From positions 1 through 56,352 of the forward strand of contig CAJAHH010000096.1 in the NCBI GenBank assembly GCA_903939515.1: a stretch of DNA of 56,352 nt, read 5' to 3'. The first letter of the stretch is position 1. Every line of letters starts with the position of its first letter. Shown piece by piece: positions 1 to 8,898 of this stretch. This stretch comes from an uncultured Verrucomicrobiota bacterium. Its GTDB lineage: Bacteria; Verrucomicrobiota; Verrucomicrobiia; Limisphaerales; UBA9464. The notes under the pieces were generated by a model, which made no database searches, was not told the origin of the DNA, and worked only from the letters and a program-made list of their open reading frames with translations. The translations under genes were made by a program, and so were the position numbers.

Positions 1-255
1 ACGGCGTCCTCGCGGCAGCGCACAAACGATCACGCACTCCTTGTTGAAGACGTTGAGGTGCCGCCACTGCATCGGCTCGACATGGTCGTGACAGGTCACC
101 TTGGTGCCAGCCCGAGCGCTTTCTTCCGGCCACAACTCGGCAGTCTCCTTTACGCTCAAGACGAACGTCGAGGAACTGGCCTCAAGGCGCGCTTCCACCA
201 CTCGCCATGCCTTACCAAGCCCCAGCAATTGTCCAAATGTTTCCTCGGGTGTCAC
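1..255 (-). CDS. ISL3-family transposase, N-terminal part (partial)
   Basis: On the minus strand a frame opens with GTG at 255, directly after an in-frame TGA at 267-265, and stays open to the window edge (85 codons). The peptide starts VTPEETFGQLLGLGKAW and continues through TKVTCHDHVEPMQWRHLNVF and CVIVCALPRGRR. The CHDH and QWRHLNVF segments match the N-terminal region of ISL3 transposases, where a zinc-binding region precedes a conserved W-R-H-L-D/N motif. The catalytic DDE domain lies beyond the edge, so it is unknown whether the element is intact. It would cut and paste its own element. The family call is from recognition of the motif, not from a search. Confidence 0.75.
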   Translation of the reverse strand, partial: MTPEETFGQLLGLGKAWRVVEARLEASSSTFVLSVKETAELWPEESARAGTKVTCHDHVEPMQWRHLNVFNKECVIVCALPRGRR

Positions 256-316
256 CGCACGGCATCATCCAGTGGCCGTCAAGCCCCCCCGATTCCACTG
301 GAAATAGCGAGGAACC
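1..316 (-). mobile_element. ISL3-family insertion sequence, left end (cut by window edge)
   Basis: The minus strand from about 316 downward begins GGTTCCTCGCTATTTCCAG (316-298), which resembles the terminal inverted repeats of ISL3-family elements. A transposase reading frame starts about 60 bases inside it. The other end lies outside the window, so the repeat pair and any target duplication cannot be confirmed. The exact boundary at 316 is inferred from the position of the repeat-like sequence. Confidence 0.6.
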
Positions 317-443
317 GGAAAACCCGAGCCGCTGAGGGGTGAACTTTCTGGATGGTGGTCCAAGCGAATTGATCAGGAACATAGGCTCATTTATCGAGTC
401 GAAGGAGACCGCTTGATAGTGGCGCAGGCGAAAGGGCACTACG

Positions 444-608
444 ATGACTGAATTTCATCCGCTACAAGGGTTGCCGATGCTCCTGCTCGGCCTGCTTTGG
501 GCTACGATGGGCGGTGGAGCAGCGGTGGTGGCACGTGGGGCTTTTGGCCCGTCCTCCTTGCCACAAAAGGAGCAGCAGGATTACGGACTGCAGAGCAGGC
601 CGGAATAA
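444..608 (+). CDS. possible small membrane peptide, 54 aa
   Basis: A short frame runs from ATG 444 to TAA 608. The peptide ([18 protein letters not shown]...) has one hydrophobic stretch of about 20 residues ([20 protein letters not shown]) followed by a charged, Gln-rich tail. No ribosome binding site is visible and I recognise no family. It lies in a region between an insertion sequence and the end of dxs that otherwise has no convincing gene, so it could be a remnant or a chance frame. Confidence 0.2.
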   Translation: MTEFHPLQGLPMLLLGLLWATMGGGAAVVARGAFGPSSLPQKEQQDYGLQSRPE

Positions 609-814
609 CCGCTGCTGAAGCGTAGCGCGTTCAAAACGCAGCGAAGCGTCTCGGAAAGCCAACTCATGGAGTTGGAAGCCGAGCCCAAGGCACTGCGGGT
701 TAGAGTCCCACCCATTCAGTCCGCCTGACAGCACAGTCTCAGTGCCCCAAAGGGTGGGATCGTTGCAATTACAAATCGGCATCCTTCAATGCCGTGAGCC
801 GGGGGGATGCGGTC
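609..814. other. intergenic stretch with a perfect short hairpin, function unknown
   Basis: This stretch between the possible small frame and the dxs terminator has no supported gene. It contains a perfect 7-bp inverted repeat with a 3-base loop (CCAACTC ATG GAGTTGG, 659-675), followed about 20 bases later by GCGGGTTAGAGTCCCAC (695-711), which resembles a tRNA T-arm. No acceptor stem or anticodon arm completes a tRNA. It may be a remnant of a structured RNA or of a mobile element. Confidence 0.3.
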
Positions 815-853
815 GGGCCGGAGTCGTGGCAATAAACCCACAAACTCCGGCCC
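815..853 (-). terminator. long hairpin after dxs, probable terminator
   Basis: GGGCCGGAGT (815-824) and ACTCCGGCCC (844-853) form a perfect 10-bp stem. GTGG and CCAC inside the loop can extend it. It begins 8 bases after the dxs stop on the minus strand. There is no U tract, so it may be a factor-assisted terminator or a 3' end-stabilising hairpin. Confidence 0.55.
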
Positions 854-861
854 AGCGCCGT

Positions 862-2853
862 TCAACCGATAGCCCGCTGGGAACCTGCGGCCGCCCGCGC
901 CACGGGCACGCGTGCTTTCACCTCTTCGATGAGGCGCTCCACGGACAGACCGTGCTTCTGGCGGAGGTAATCAACACTGGAGGCGTGCTCGATGAACTGG
1001 TCGGGCCAGGCCAAGCGATACACCGGCGTCTGGATGGCGGCCTCGCTGAAGCACTCAAGTACAGCGCTGCCGTAACCGCCCATGGCCACATGGTCTTCAA
1101 GAGTGGCAACAATGTCGGCAGCAGCACCAAAGAACCGATGCACCTCGGTGTCCAGCGGCTTGAAGTAGCGGGGGTTGATGACCGCCACATCGAACCCATC
1201 GGCGCGAAGCTTCTCGGCGGCCTGACGGGCGAGCGTGAGCATGGGCCCGAGTCCGAACAGGGCCACCTTCACCGCACCGGGCTTGTTCTCGAACTGCGAA
1301 TCCACCTTGGCCTTGCCGATTTCGATCACGGCGGGCTGGTCCTTAATGGGCACACCCTCGGCGTTGCCGCGCGGGTAACGAATGGCCACCGGATGCGACT
1401 GCAGCGTGGCGGTGAACATCATGTCCTGAAGTTCATCCTCGTCGGCCGGAGCCATGCCAATGATCAGCGGCAAGCAGCGCAAGTAGGAGATGTCGAACAA
1501 CCCGTGGTGGGTCGGACCGTCGTTGGCACTCAAGCCGGCGCGGTCCATACAGAAGATCACCGGCAGGTCCTGGAGACAGACATCGTGATGGATGCAGTCA
1601 TAGGCCCGCTGGAGGAAGGTGCTGTAGATGGCCACCACCGGATGGAAGCCCATGGTCGCCATGCCGGCCGCGAAGATGACCGCGTGTTCTTCAGCAATGC
1701 CGACGTCGTAATACTGACCCGGCACTGCCTGCTCCAAAATCTTAAGGCTAGTGCCGCTAGGCATGGCCGCGGTAATGCCAACGACAGATTTGTCCTTCTG
1801 GCACAGCTTGACCATCGTGCGACCGAAGACTTCCTGCCACATCGGAGCTGCCCCGTCCTTCGGGGGCGGGGTCTGACCAGTGGCTGCGTCGTAGGCGCCC
1901 AACCCGTGGAATTTCTCCGGATACTTCAGCGCCGCTTCGTAGCCCTTGCCCTTCTGGGTCAGCACATGAATGACCACGGGCTCATTGCAGGTCTTGGCGA
2001 ACTCCAAGGTGCTCACCAACAACGGGATATTATGCCCATCGATCGGTCCCAGGTAACGCAAACCGAATTCTTCAAACAACAACGCGCTTCCGTGACCACC
2101 ACGACCATCCGCATCGACCGGGTTATTAGCAGGCTCCAAGACGAGCGAGTTGGCGATCCCCTTGAGGGCCTCCTCGGCCTTCGCGCCCAGCATTGCCACC
2201 TGTTCACCGCGGGGCAGCCGCTTGAGCCAGTTGTTAAAATCGCGGGACAACCGGTTGTAGCGGGGACTGGCCGTGAGTTTACCCAGGTATTCGGCGATGG
2301 CACCGACGTTCTTGGCGATGGACCACTCATTGTCATTGAGAATGCCAATGAACTTCTTGGTCGTGCACTTGATGTTGTTGAGTGCCTCGAAACTGATGCC
2401 GTTGGTCAGGGCCGCATCGCCGAAGATGCAGACAACGTTCTCGTCAGTCTTCTTCTGGTCGCGGGCGGCACACATGCCCAAGGCGGCCGACAAGGCCGTG
2501 CCGGCATGACCGGCCCCGTAGCAGTCGTGCTCACTCTCCGTCCGGAGGGCGAACCCATTGAGGCCATCGGTGGTCCGGATGGTCCGGAATCGGTCTTTTC
2601 GGCCGGTCAGGATCTTGTGGACATACACCTGGTGACTGACATCCCAGACAAACTTGTCTTTGGGTGTCTCGAAGACCCGGTGCAGGGCGATGGAGAGTTC
2701 AACGACGCCGAGGTTGGGGCCTAGGTGCCCGCCACTCTTGGCTAACCCCTGAATCAACTCCTGCCGTACGTCGACGGCCAGTTCAGTCAATTGCTCAGGG
2801 GTCAACTTCTTGACGTGCGACGGATGATCCACCATTTCGAGATATCGGCTCAT
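862..2853 (-). CDS. dxs: 1-deoxy-D-xylulose-5-phosphate synthase
   Basis: The product condenses pyruvate with glyceraldehyde 3-phosphate, using thiamine diphosphate, to make DXP, the first step of the MEP isoprenoid pathway and a precursor of thiamine and pyridoxal. The protein is about 663 residues, close to the usual 620-650. Landmarks are SGGHLGPNLG (active-site His), the ThDP/Mg motif as FGDAALTNG followed by LNDNEWSI, and DVGIAEEHAV with the catalytic Glu. The third Gly of the usual GDG is Ala here. I chose ATG 2853 (MSRYLEMVD), which matches the usual N-terminus. A GTG at 2880 in the same frame would add nine residues and lies 5 bases after the xseB stop. It is probably cotranscribed with xseB, as in many bacteria. 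ispD of the same pathway is at 31406. Confidence 0.95.
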   Translation of the reverse strand: MSRYLEMVDHPSHVKKLTPEQLTELAVDVRQELIQGLAKSGGHLGPNLGVVELSIALHRVFETPKDKFVWDVSHQVYVHKILTGRKDRFRTIRTTDGLNGFALRTESEHDCYGAGHAGTALSAALGMCAARDQKKTDENVVCIFGDAALTNGISFEALNNIKCTTKKFIGILNDNEWSIAKNVGAIAEYLGKLTASPRYNRLSRDFNNWLKRLPRGEQVAMLGAKAEEALKGIANSLVLEPANNPVDADGRGGHGSALLFEEFGLRYLGPIDGHNIPLLVSTLEFAKTCNEPVVIHVLTQKGKGYEAALKYPEKFHGLGAYDAATGQTPPPKDGAAPMWQEVFGRTMVKLCQKDKSVVGITAAMPSGTSLKILEQAVPGQYYDVGIAEEHAVIFAAGMATMGFHPVVAIYSTFLQRAYDCIHHDVCLQDLPVIFCMDRAGLSANDGPTHHGLFDISYLRCLPLIIGMAPADEDELQDMMFTATLQSHPVAIRYPRGNAEGVPIKDQPAVIEIGKAKVDSQFENKPGAVKVALFGLGPMLTLARQAAEKLRADGFDVAVINPRYFKPLDTEVHRFFGAAADIVATLEDHVAMGGYGSAVLECFSEAAIQTPVYRLAWPDQFIEHASSVDYLRQKHGLSVERLIEEVKARVPVARAAAGSQRAIG

Positions 2854-2885
2854 GTTGTTGGGACTACGGACAAAAAACACATTCC

Positions 2886-3158
2886 TCAGGCAGCGCCCAA
2901 GGAGTCTTCTGAAAGTGGTTGGGTCGTTAGTACGCCCTCGAGGCTTTCCTCCAACTTGCGCACTTTAACTTCGGCTTCGCTGAGCCGGTCCTGACACAGC
3001 TTGGCCAATGCGGCCCCTTCCTCGAAGCGCTGGATCAGCTGATCCAAAGGCAGATCGTCGGACTCCATCGCCTCGACGATGGACTCCAGCTTCTTTAATG
3101 ACTCTTCGAATGAAGAGCCATTCTCCGCCGTGGGAGCGGATTTGGCAGCCTTTGACAC
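2886..3158 (-). CDS. xseB: exodeoxyribonuclease VII small subunit
   Basis: This 90-residue protein is the small subunit of exonuclease VII, several copies of which coat the large XseA subunit to degrade single-stranded DNA in both directions. The sequence SFEESLKKLESIVEAMESDD followed by LPLDQLIQRFEEG and a coiled C-terminal helix (LCQDRLSEAEVKVRKLEE) is the family signature. The start codon is GTG at 3158 (MSKAAKS). It lies just upstream of dxs, with the stop only a few bases from the possible dxs starts, so the two are probably one transcript. The partner xseA is about 34 kb away at 36856 in the same orientation. Confidence 0.93.
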   Translation of the reverse strand: MSKAAKSAPTAENGSSFEESLKKLESIVEAMESDDLPLDQLIQRFEEGAALAKLCQDRLSEAEVKVRKLEESLEGVLTTQPLSEDSLGAA

Positions 3159-3317
3159 GGCCGGAAAATGCGTCGAAACACCTCGCTTTGCCTAGCGGTA
3201 ATTTAAGATCGGCTTCGAGCAAGCCTCCCAGACACGCAGCGCCACAGAGCCCCTTGGAGTGATTAGGCCGGTTCTTTGGTGTTCCCCTTTGAGGGCATAA
3301 GGCGTTTGAATCACTGC

Positions 3318-5003
3318 GTGCTGAGCACGCTACGGATCAAGAATTTGGCGCTGGTAGCGGACCTCACTTTGGAGCTGCAACCAGGCTTCTGCGCTATCAC
3401 AGGAGAAACCGGGACCGGCAAGTCGGTCATCCTCGGGGCGCTGAACCTCGTGCTCGGACGCCGCGCCGATCGGGGTGCCCTTCGATCCGGAGCTGAGTCG
3501 TGCACGGTAGAGGCGGTCTTTGATGTGCAAAACCTGCGAGCCCCCCTACCCCGCTTTCTTGAGGAGCGTGGGCTGGAGCCTTGCGAATCTGGGCAACTCG
3601 TTCTCAAGCGGACCTTCACAGCCGCGGGCACCAACCGCCAATTCGTCAACGGAAGCCCCACCTCTCTGGCCACTCTAGAAGAGATGGGAGGCTGGCTCAT
3701 CGATCTGCACGGCCCGCACGACCATCAGTCTCTACTCCAACCCCGGCTTCAACTCAGCATGGTAGACGCCTACGGAGGGCTGAATTCCCAACGAGAGTCC
3801 TTTGCTGAACAACTGAGCCGAAGGTCGCGCCTTCAGCAGGCCAAGGCCGCGCTCATCGTGGACGAGCGAACCTACGCTCAACAAATCGACCTGCTTCGCC
3901 ATCAAGTCCGGGAGATTTCCGATGCCCGATTGCGACCCGGTGAGGAGACCGAACTGGAGGCCGAGCACAGTCGGGCCGCGAACGCAGCGCGACTGCTTGA
4001 ATTGTCGCAGACTGCCCTGGCTACCCTGGGTGAAGCGGATGACGCCACCCTCACCAGCCTTGGTACTGTCGGGCGCTCCCTTCAGGACCTCGCACGAATT
4101 GATTCGGGCGCCCAAGGGCTGCTGGAGATCCAGGTCCAAGCTGCTGGGTTAATCCGGGAATTGCAGAGCGAACTGTCCCGCTACGCCGACCGGATCGATC
4201 TGGATCCCCAACGGCTCGCTGAACTCGAGGAGCGCCTGAACCTCCTCCAATCGCTCCAGCGAAAGTACGGGGGCTCGGTCGAAGAAGTCATCGCATTTGG
4301 TGACGAGGCCCGACAGCGGTTGGAAGCTCTGGAGAGCCGAGACGCCGAATTGGAACGCCTCAACCGCGAACTTCAGGAGCTGGACGAAGAGCTTCGCAAA
4401 CTTGGCAAGTCTCTCTCGGAACGCCGGCACTCTGTACTGTCGGGTTTGAACCGAGCGGCCGAGGGCGAACTGTCCAGCTTAGGTTTCCGGCAGAGCCGCT
4501 TCGAGGCCACTCTCACCCACAACCCCGACCCGGCCCATGCCACCGAAACCGGGATGGACCGAATGGAATTCCAATTCGCTCCTAATCCAGGCGAGCCCGC
4601 CCGCCCCCTGAGGTCCATCGCCTCCAGTGGCGAACTCGCCCGGGTCATGCTGGCCCTCAAGACCGTCTTGGCCGATCAGGATGCCGTCCCGGTGCTGGTG
4701 TTCGATGAGGTCGATGCGAATGTCGGAGGTGAGACAGCTCACGCGGTCGGCCAGAAGATGGCGACCATCGCCTCGAAACATCAGGTACTGTGCATCACGC
4801 ATCTGGCCCCGGTGGCCGCTGCGGCCTCGACCCACTATCAAGTGATCAAGGAAGTGCGCGAGGGTCGCACTGAATCCCTCATCCACACGCTCAATCGAGC
4901 TGAGCGCGTGGCTGAACTAGGCCGAATGCTCGGAGGGGGCGCGGCCGCACAGCGACACGCCCAAGAACTCTTAGCGCCGCTCTTGTCGCAACCGGCCTCC
5001 TGA
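3318..5003 (+). CDS. recN: DNA repair protein RecN
   Basis: RecN is an SMC-like ATPase acting early in double-strand break repair. The 561-residue product has the Walker A motif GETGTGKS at about residues 29-36, a long coiled-coil centre (about 150-380, rich in Glu, Leu and Arg), the ABC signature near SSGELARVMLALK and Walker B in VLVFDEVDANVGG (about 461), then ITHLAPVAA. The length fits the family (about 550). I chose GTG 3318 (VLSTLRIKNLALV), since RecN proteins begin with this strand; the in-frame TTG at 3276 adds an unlikely leader. It is divergent from xseB, and the 159 bases between them should carry both promoters. Confidence 0.95.
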   Translation: MLSTLRIKNLALVADLTLELQPGFCAITGETGTGKSVILGALNLVLGRRADRGALRSGAESCTVEAVFDVQNLRAPLPRFLEERGLEPCESGQLVLKRTFTAAGTNRQFVNGSPTSLATLEEMGGWLIDLHGPHDHQSLLQPRLQLSMVDAYGGLNSQRESFAEQLSRRSRLQQAKAALIVDERTYAQQIDLLRHQVREISDARLRPGEETELEAEHSRAANAARLLELSQTALATLGEADDATLTSLGTVGRSLQDLARIDSGAQGLLEIQVQAAGLIRELQSELSRYADRIDLDPQRLAELEERLNLLQSLQRKYGGSVEEVIAFGDEARQRLEALESRDAELERLNRELQELDEELRKLGKSLSERRHSVLSGLNRAAEGELSSLGFRQSRFEATLTHNPDPAHATETGMDRMEFQFAPNPGEPARPLRSIASSGELARVMLALKTVLADQDAVPVLVFDEVDANVGGETAHAVGQKMATIASKHQVLCITHLAPVAAAASTHYQVIKEVREGRTESLIHTLNRAERVAELGRMLGGGAAAQRHAQELLAPLLSQPAS

Positions 5004-5027
5004 AACGCGGCCCCAGAGTTTCCGACC

Positions 5028-6128
5028 ATGTCTCCCATCACCTCGCTGAGCGTCACGCGGTTCAACCTGGCCCTCATCCACTCTTGGGCCATCGCGACCG
5101 ACGTGCACTCGGGTCAGGTGGCTGGCAAGTCGGAATACCCGGTGGTGATCGTGGCCTTGAAGGATTCACTGGGCCGCAGCGGAACGGGCGAAGCCTCTCC
5201 TTCCAGCCAGTACGGTGAAACTTGGGAAACGGTTGCCCGATTCCTACAACGGATCGATGCGTCCCGACTTTCCTTCGACAATTTGCCTGCTTCACGGGCC
5301 TATCTGGAATCGCTACCCGATCCAAGCATGCCGGCGCGCTGCGCGGTGGACATCGCCTTGCTCGATGGTGCCGCCCGGAACGCTCGATTGCCGCTCCACC
5401 AATTCCTCGGACTGGGTTTCCCTGCCAACGGGGCGCGTTCCTCCTTCACCATCGGCCTAGACACTCCAGACCGTATGGAGGCAAAGGCCCGAGAAGCAGC
5501 CCGGTATCCGATCTTGAAGATGAAGCTAGGGTCACCCACCGACGCGGCCAACTTGGCTGCCGTACGACGGGCAGCCCCGGGCAAGCTCATCCGGGTAGAT
5601 GCCAATGCGGCGTGGAAGACCCGTGAGGAGGCCCTCGATCGAATCCTCCACCTCGCCGATGACGGCAATATCGAGTTCGTGGAGCAACCCATGCCTCCCG
5701 ATGCTCTTGAAGCCGATGCCCTCTGGCTGAAAGAACGTTCTCCTCTGCCCTTAGTGGGTGACGAATCGTACCAAGACGCGCGGGATGCCGAGCAGTGTGC
5801 ACGGTGCTTCCACGGCGTGAATGTGAAGCTCGTTAAGACCGGCGGGGTGACCGCTGCCAAGGAAGCCCTCGAGGCAGCCCGAAAGCTCGGGCTCAAGACG
5901 ATGCTCGGCTGCATGATCGAGTCTTCGGTGCTCATCAGTGCCGCAGCGCACTTAGCCTCGCTCACCGATTGGCTCGACCTCGACGGCAACGTTCTCATCT
6001 CCAACGATCCTTTCGAGGGGGTTCAGAATTCTGACGGATGTATTACCTTCGAAGGTGCTCCGGAGCCCTTTGGATTGCAGACCTCGAGACGCGCCGAGAG
6101 CCACGGTCTCCCCCTCGGACCGCTTTAA
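5028..6128 (+). CDS. L-Ala-D/L-Glu-type dipeptide epimerase (enolase superfamily)
   Basis: The 366-residue protein belongs to the muconate-lactonizing/dipeptide epimerase group. The catalytic set sits where expected: K-M-K (about residues 163 and 165), Asp of VDAN (about 191), Glu of VEQP (about 218), Asp of GDES (about 244) and Lys of NVKLVKTGG (about 266). These spacings almost coincide with the B. subtilis L-Ala-D/L-Glu epimerase. It would epimerise L-Ala-D-Glu released from murein, making it usable as a nutrient, though related enzymes act on other dipeptides. ATG 5028 follows recN by 24 bases, so the two may be cotranscribed. No Shine-Dalgarno sequence is visible. The superfamily is certain; the exact substrate is inferred. 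Confidence 0.85.
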   Translation: MSPITSLSVTRFNLALIHSWAIATDVHSGQVAGKSEYPVVIVALKDSLGRSGTGEASPSSQYGETWETVARFLQRIDASRLSFDNLPASRAYLESLPDPSMPARCAVDIALLDGAARNARLPLHQFLGLGFPANGARSSFTIGLDTPDRMEAKAREAARYPILKMKLGSPTDAANLAAVRRAAPGKLIRVDANAAWKTREEALDRILHLADDGNIEFVEQPMPPDALEADALWLKERSPLPLVGDESYQDARDAEQCARCFHGVNVKLVKTGGVTAAKEALEAARKLGLKTMLGCMIESSVLISAAAHLASLTDWLDLDGNVLISNDPFEGVQNSDGCITFEGAPEPFGLQTSRRAESHGLPLGPL

Positions 6129-6261
6129 TCTTCCCGGCACGATTCGCTGGTTCGGGCCAAAAACCCAAAGCGCTAGACCCAATCCCTAGGCCGGATCCAA
6201 TTGGTCAAGCCCCCTCGGACTTACGGTGCCTTGCCAAAGCCCTCGCGAAGGATCTGCTGCT

Positions 6262-6309
6262 CAAAAACAAAACGGGCGGGAATCTTTTTTGGAAGACGCC
6301 CGCCCGCTT
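6262..6309 (-). terminator. rho-independent terminator of yajC-secDF
   Basis: Read on the minus strand, CGGGCG and its complement CGCCCG flank a loop rich in A, between 6307 and 6273, and are followed by TTTTGTTTTT (6272-6263). It lies about 20 bases after the secDF stop, so it should end the secDF transcript. Confidence 0.8.
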
Positions 6310-6330
6310 GAAATAAAAACTCTCGGATTC

Positions 6331-8886
6331 TTAGGCCTGAGCGCCTGCAGCCGAAACGCCTCCGACCGAGGACATCGCGCCCATCGCTGGGCGCTTGCCC
6401 TTGTGCCACCAGACCACCAGCGCGCTGGCGATGTAGATGGAGGAATAGGTGCCGGTGATGATGCCCACCAGGAAGGTGAAGGCGAAGTCGTTGATGGCGC
6501 CGCCACCGAAGACGTACAGGGAGATCGTCGCCAGGAACACCGTTCCCGAGGTGATGATCGTACGGCTGAGGGTTTGGTTCAGTGCCCGATCGATGATCTC
6601 GTTAAAGGAACCCGCGGCTCCCATCTTCAGATCTTCGCGAATACGATCAAAGATCACGATGGTGTCGTTGATCGAGAAACCGATGATGGTCAGGAGTGCC
6701 GCTACGAAGGTGGCATTGAACTGACGTCCCTCGCCCACGGTTCCGGTCAGACAGTACCAACCGATGGTCATCAGTACGTCATGCGCCACCGCAACCACGG
6801 CGGCGACGGCGAAGCTGAATTCATAGCGGAAGGCCACGTACACCAGAATACCGAAGAGCGACAGCACCGAGGCGATGACGCCCGACTTCTGGATCTCCTT
6901 GCCGATGGTGGCTCCGACCGAGTCCATGCGGACGCGCTCGAACTTGGATTCCGGAAACGCCTTCTTGAGCACTTCTTCGGCCTTCAAGCCGGCATCCTTG
7001 GCAGCCGTGATCGACAAATAATCGCGCTTGGTCGATCCAGCACCTTCGGTCTGATACTGGATTCGGGTCTCGCCGATGCCGCCCTTGGAAAGGGTCTCGC
7101 GAACCTTTTCAGTCTCCACCCGCTGAGAGAAGCGCATCTGCAACTCATCGCCACCGGCGAACTCAATACCGAGCATGTTGTGACCTCGGACGAACACGCC
7201 GTAGCCGATGCCCACCACGATAAGCAACCACGAGGCGATGAACGCCGGCTTGGCGAAGTTCAGGAACCGGATGTTGGTGCCCTTGATGATGTGCAACATC
7301 GGCAGGGTCTTGATGATGTCCTTGGCGAGGAGGAAGTCGAAAATCAACCGGGTGACGACCAAGGCCGTGAACATGGAGACGCACAAACCAACGGTCAGAG
7401 CCACACCGAAGCCCTTGATCGGACCCGTGCCCATGATGATCAACAGCACCGAAGAGATCAGGGTCGTCAGGTTGGAATCGAAGATCGTTCCAAAGGCCTT
7501 GTCATAACCCGAAGAGACGGCACCCCGCACCGACTTGCCGGCGGCCAACTCCTCACGCATGCGCTCGTAAATAAGAACGTTGGCATCCACCGCCATACCG
7601 ATGGTCAGCACGATACCAGCGATACCTGGCAGGGTGAAGGTGACATCCAAGGAGCACATGACTCCGAGCATGATCAAGATGTTGAGGAACAGAGCCACGT
7701 TGGCGACGAGTCCGGCCGTCAGGTAGTAGACGATCATGAACGCCGCCACACCACCCACGCCCAACAGCGTGGCCATCTTGCCCGATGCGATGGCGTCGGC
7801 ACCCAATGACGGATCCACACCGCGCTCTTCTTTAACTTCGAGCGGGGCAGCCAACGGATTCTCCAGCGACGTGGCCAACTCGAAGGCTTCCTTGTCCGTG
7901 AAGGAACCGGTGATCTGACCGTTGCCGCCGAGAATGGCTCCATTGATGCGGGGGGCCGAAACCACCTCACCATCGAGAATGATCGCCATGCGCTCACCAA
8001 TGGCTGCCTGGGTGATCTCACCGAAGAGTTGGGCACCATCGGGCTTGAGGCTGAAGCTCACATACGGAGAACCCGTCGCCGGATCATGTCCGACACCCGC
8101 TCCCTCGACGTGCTTACCCGAGAGACCGCGCTCCGAAGTGCGCTTGACCAAGATCGGCTGCGGAATGCGCTGACCCGGAGTACCGCTCGGCACCATTTCA
8201 TAGAGCCTCACATATCCCGGAGGCACAATGCCGCGGGAGATTTGACCTTCGCTGTCGGGGTGCACCATGCGGAATTCGAGGAAGGCCGCCTTCTGGATTT
8301 GCGCCTTGGCCTGTAGCTTGTCGGACTCGCTCAAACCCGGAAGCTGTACCAAGATGCGGCCACCACCGGCCGGGGCGATCACCGGCTCGGACACACCGAA
8401 GCGATCCACACGACGGCGGAGCACCTCGACGGCTTGTTCGGCGATAAAGTCGGCGTTCATCATGACGCCTGCATTGGTCTGAGCGCGGCTCATGTCCATC
8501 TCGAGGAGGAACTGCGTACCACCCTGTAAATCCAGACCGAGTCGGAACTGGCCAGCAGCCGACCGTTGAACTCGGTTGAGAATCCCGCGGGTCACATCCC
8601 GCTCCACCGCAGCATTAATGTAATTGCTCGGGAAGAACGCCCGGATGTCGTTGGTGCTAATCGCCACCAGCAAGTTCGAGTAGGTGATCCCCGGTGTTCG
8701 GTCCATGTTGGACGTGTCCAACTGCTGGGCCTTCTTGACGATCTCATCGAACGTCTTGTTGGGGGTTGAGGACTGTTGCTCGAAAGCCTCGATGAGGTTT
8801 TTCGAAGTAGGCGGGTAGATCTCGCTCACCGACCAGGCTACGACGAGCAGGATCAGGACGAGTTTCCAGAAATGACTACGGTTCAT
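6331..8886 (-). CDS. secDF: fused protein translocase subunit SecDF
   Basis: SecD and SecF are inner-membrane proteins that use proton motive force to pull exported proteins out of the SecYEG channel. Here both are one 851-residue polypeptide. The SecD half has an N-terminal membrane segment (about 8-23), a large periplasmic part with GLDLQGGTQFLLE, then five membrane segments with the functional Asp in GMAVDANVLIYERM (about 433). The SecF half begins near residue 530 (FLNFAKPAFIASW), with its own periplasmic domain and GFSINDTIVIFDR (about 740). Fusions of this kind occur in several Gram-negative phyla. It follows yajC by 12 bases, and a terminator lies downstream. Confidence 0.95.
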   Translation of the reverse strand: MNRSHFWKLVLILLVVAWSVSEIYPPTSKNLIEAFEQQSSTPNKTFDEIVKKAQQLDTSNMDRTPGITYSNLLVAISTNDIRAFFPSNYINAAVERDVTRGILNRVQRSAAGQFRLGLDLQGGTQFLLEMDMSRAQTNAGVMMNADFIAEQAVEVLRRRVDRFGVSEPVIAPAGGGRILVQLPGLSESDKLQAKAQIQKAAFLEFRMVHPDSEGQISRGIVPPGYVRLYEMVPSGTPGQRIPQPILVKRTSERGLSGKHVEGAGVGHDPATGSPYVSFSLKPDGAQLFGEITQAAIGERMAIILDGEVVSAPRINGAILGGNGQITGSFTDKEAFELATSLENPLAAPLEVKEERGVDPSLGADAIASGKMATLLGVGGVAAFMIVYYLTAGLVANVALFLNILIMLGVMCSLDVTFTLPGIAGIVLTIGMAVDANVLIYERMREELAAGKSVRGAVSSGYDKAFGTIFDSNLTTLISSVLLIIMGTGPIKGFGVALTVGLCVSMFTALVVTRLIFDFLLAKDIIKTLPMLHIIKGTNIRFLNFAKPAFIASWLLIVVGIGYGVFVRGHNMLGIEFAGGDELQMRFSQRVETEKVRETLSKGGIGETRIQYQTEGAGSTKRDYLSITAAKDAGLKAEEVLKKAFPESKFERVRMDSVGATIGKEIQKSGVIASVLSLFGILVYVAFRYEFSFAVAAVVAVAHDVLMTIGWYCLTGTVGEGRQFNATFVAALLTIIGFSINDTIVIFDRIREDLKMGAAGSFNEIIDRALNQTLSRTIITSGTVFLATISLYVFGGGAINDFAFTFLVGIITGTYSSIYIASALVVWWHKGKRPAMGAMSSVGGVSAAGAQA

Positions 8887-8898
8887 GGGGAAAACGTA

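Noticed and set aside
690-715. A possible tRNA
   Set aside because: Only a T-arm-like segment is present, and its stem has a mismatch. No acceptor stem, D-arm or anticodon arm can be completed.
742-2724. A 660-residue plus-strand frame
   Set aside because: It is the antisense of dxs, which has clear motifs on the minus strand. The plus-strand peptide has no recognisable domain and is rich in His and Gly, as expected of such shadow frames.
6226-7809. A 527-residue plus-strand frame
   Set aside because: It is the complement of secDF, with composition typical of antisense translation and no family signature.
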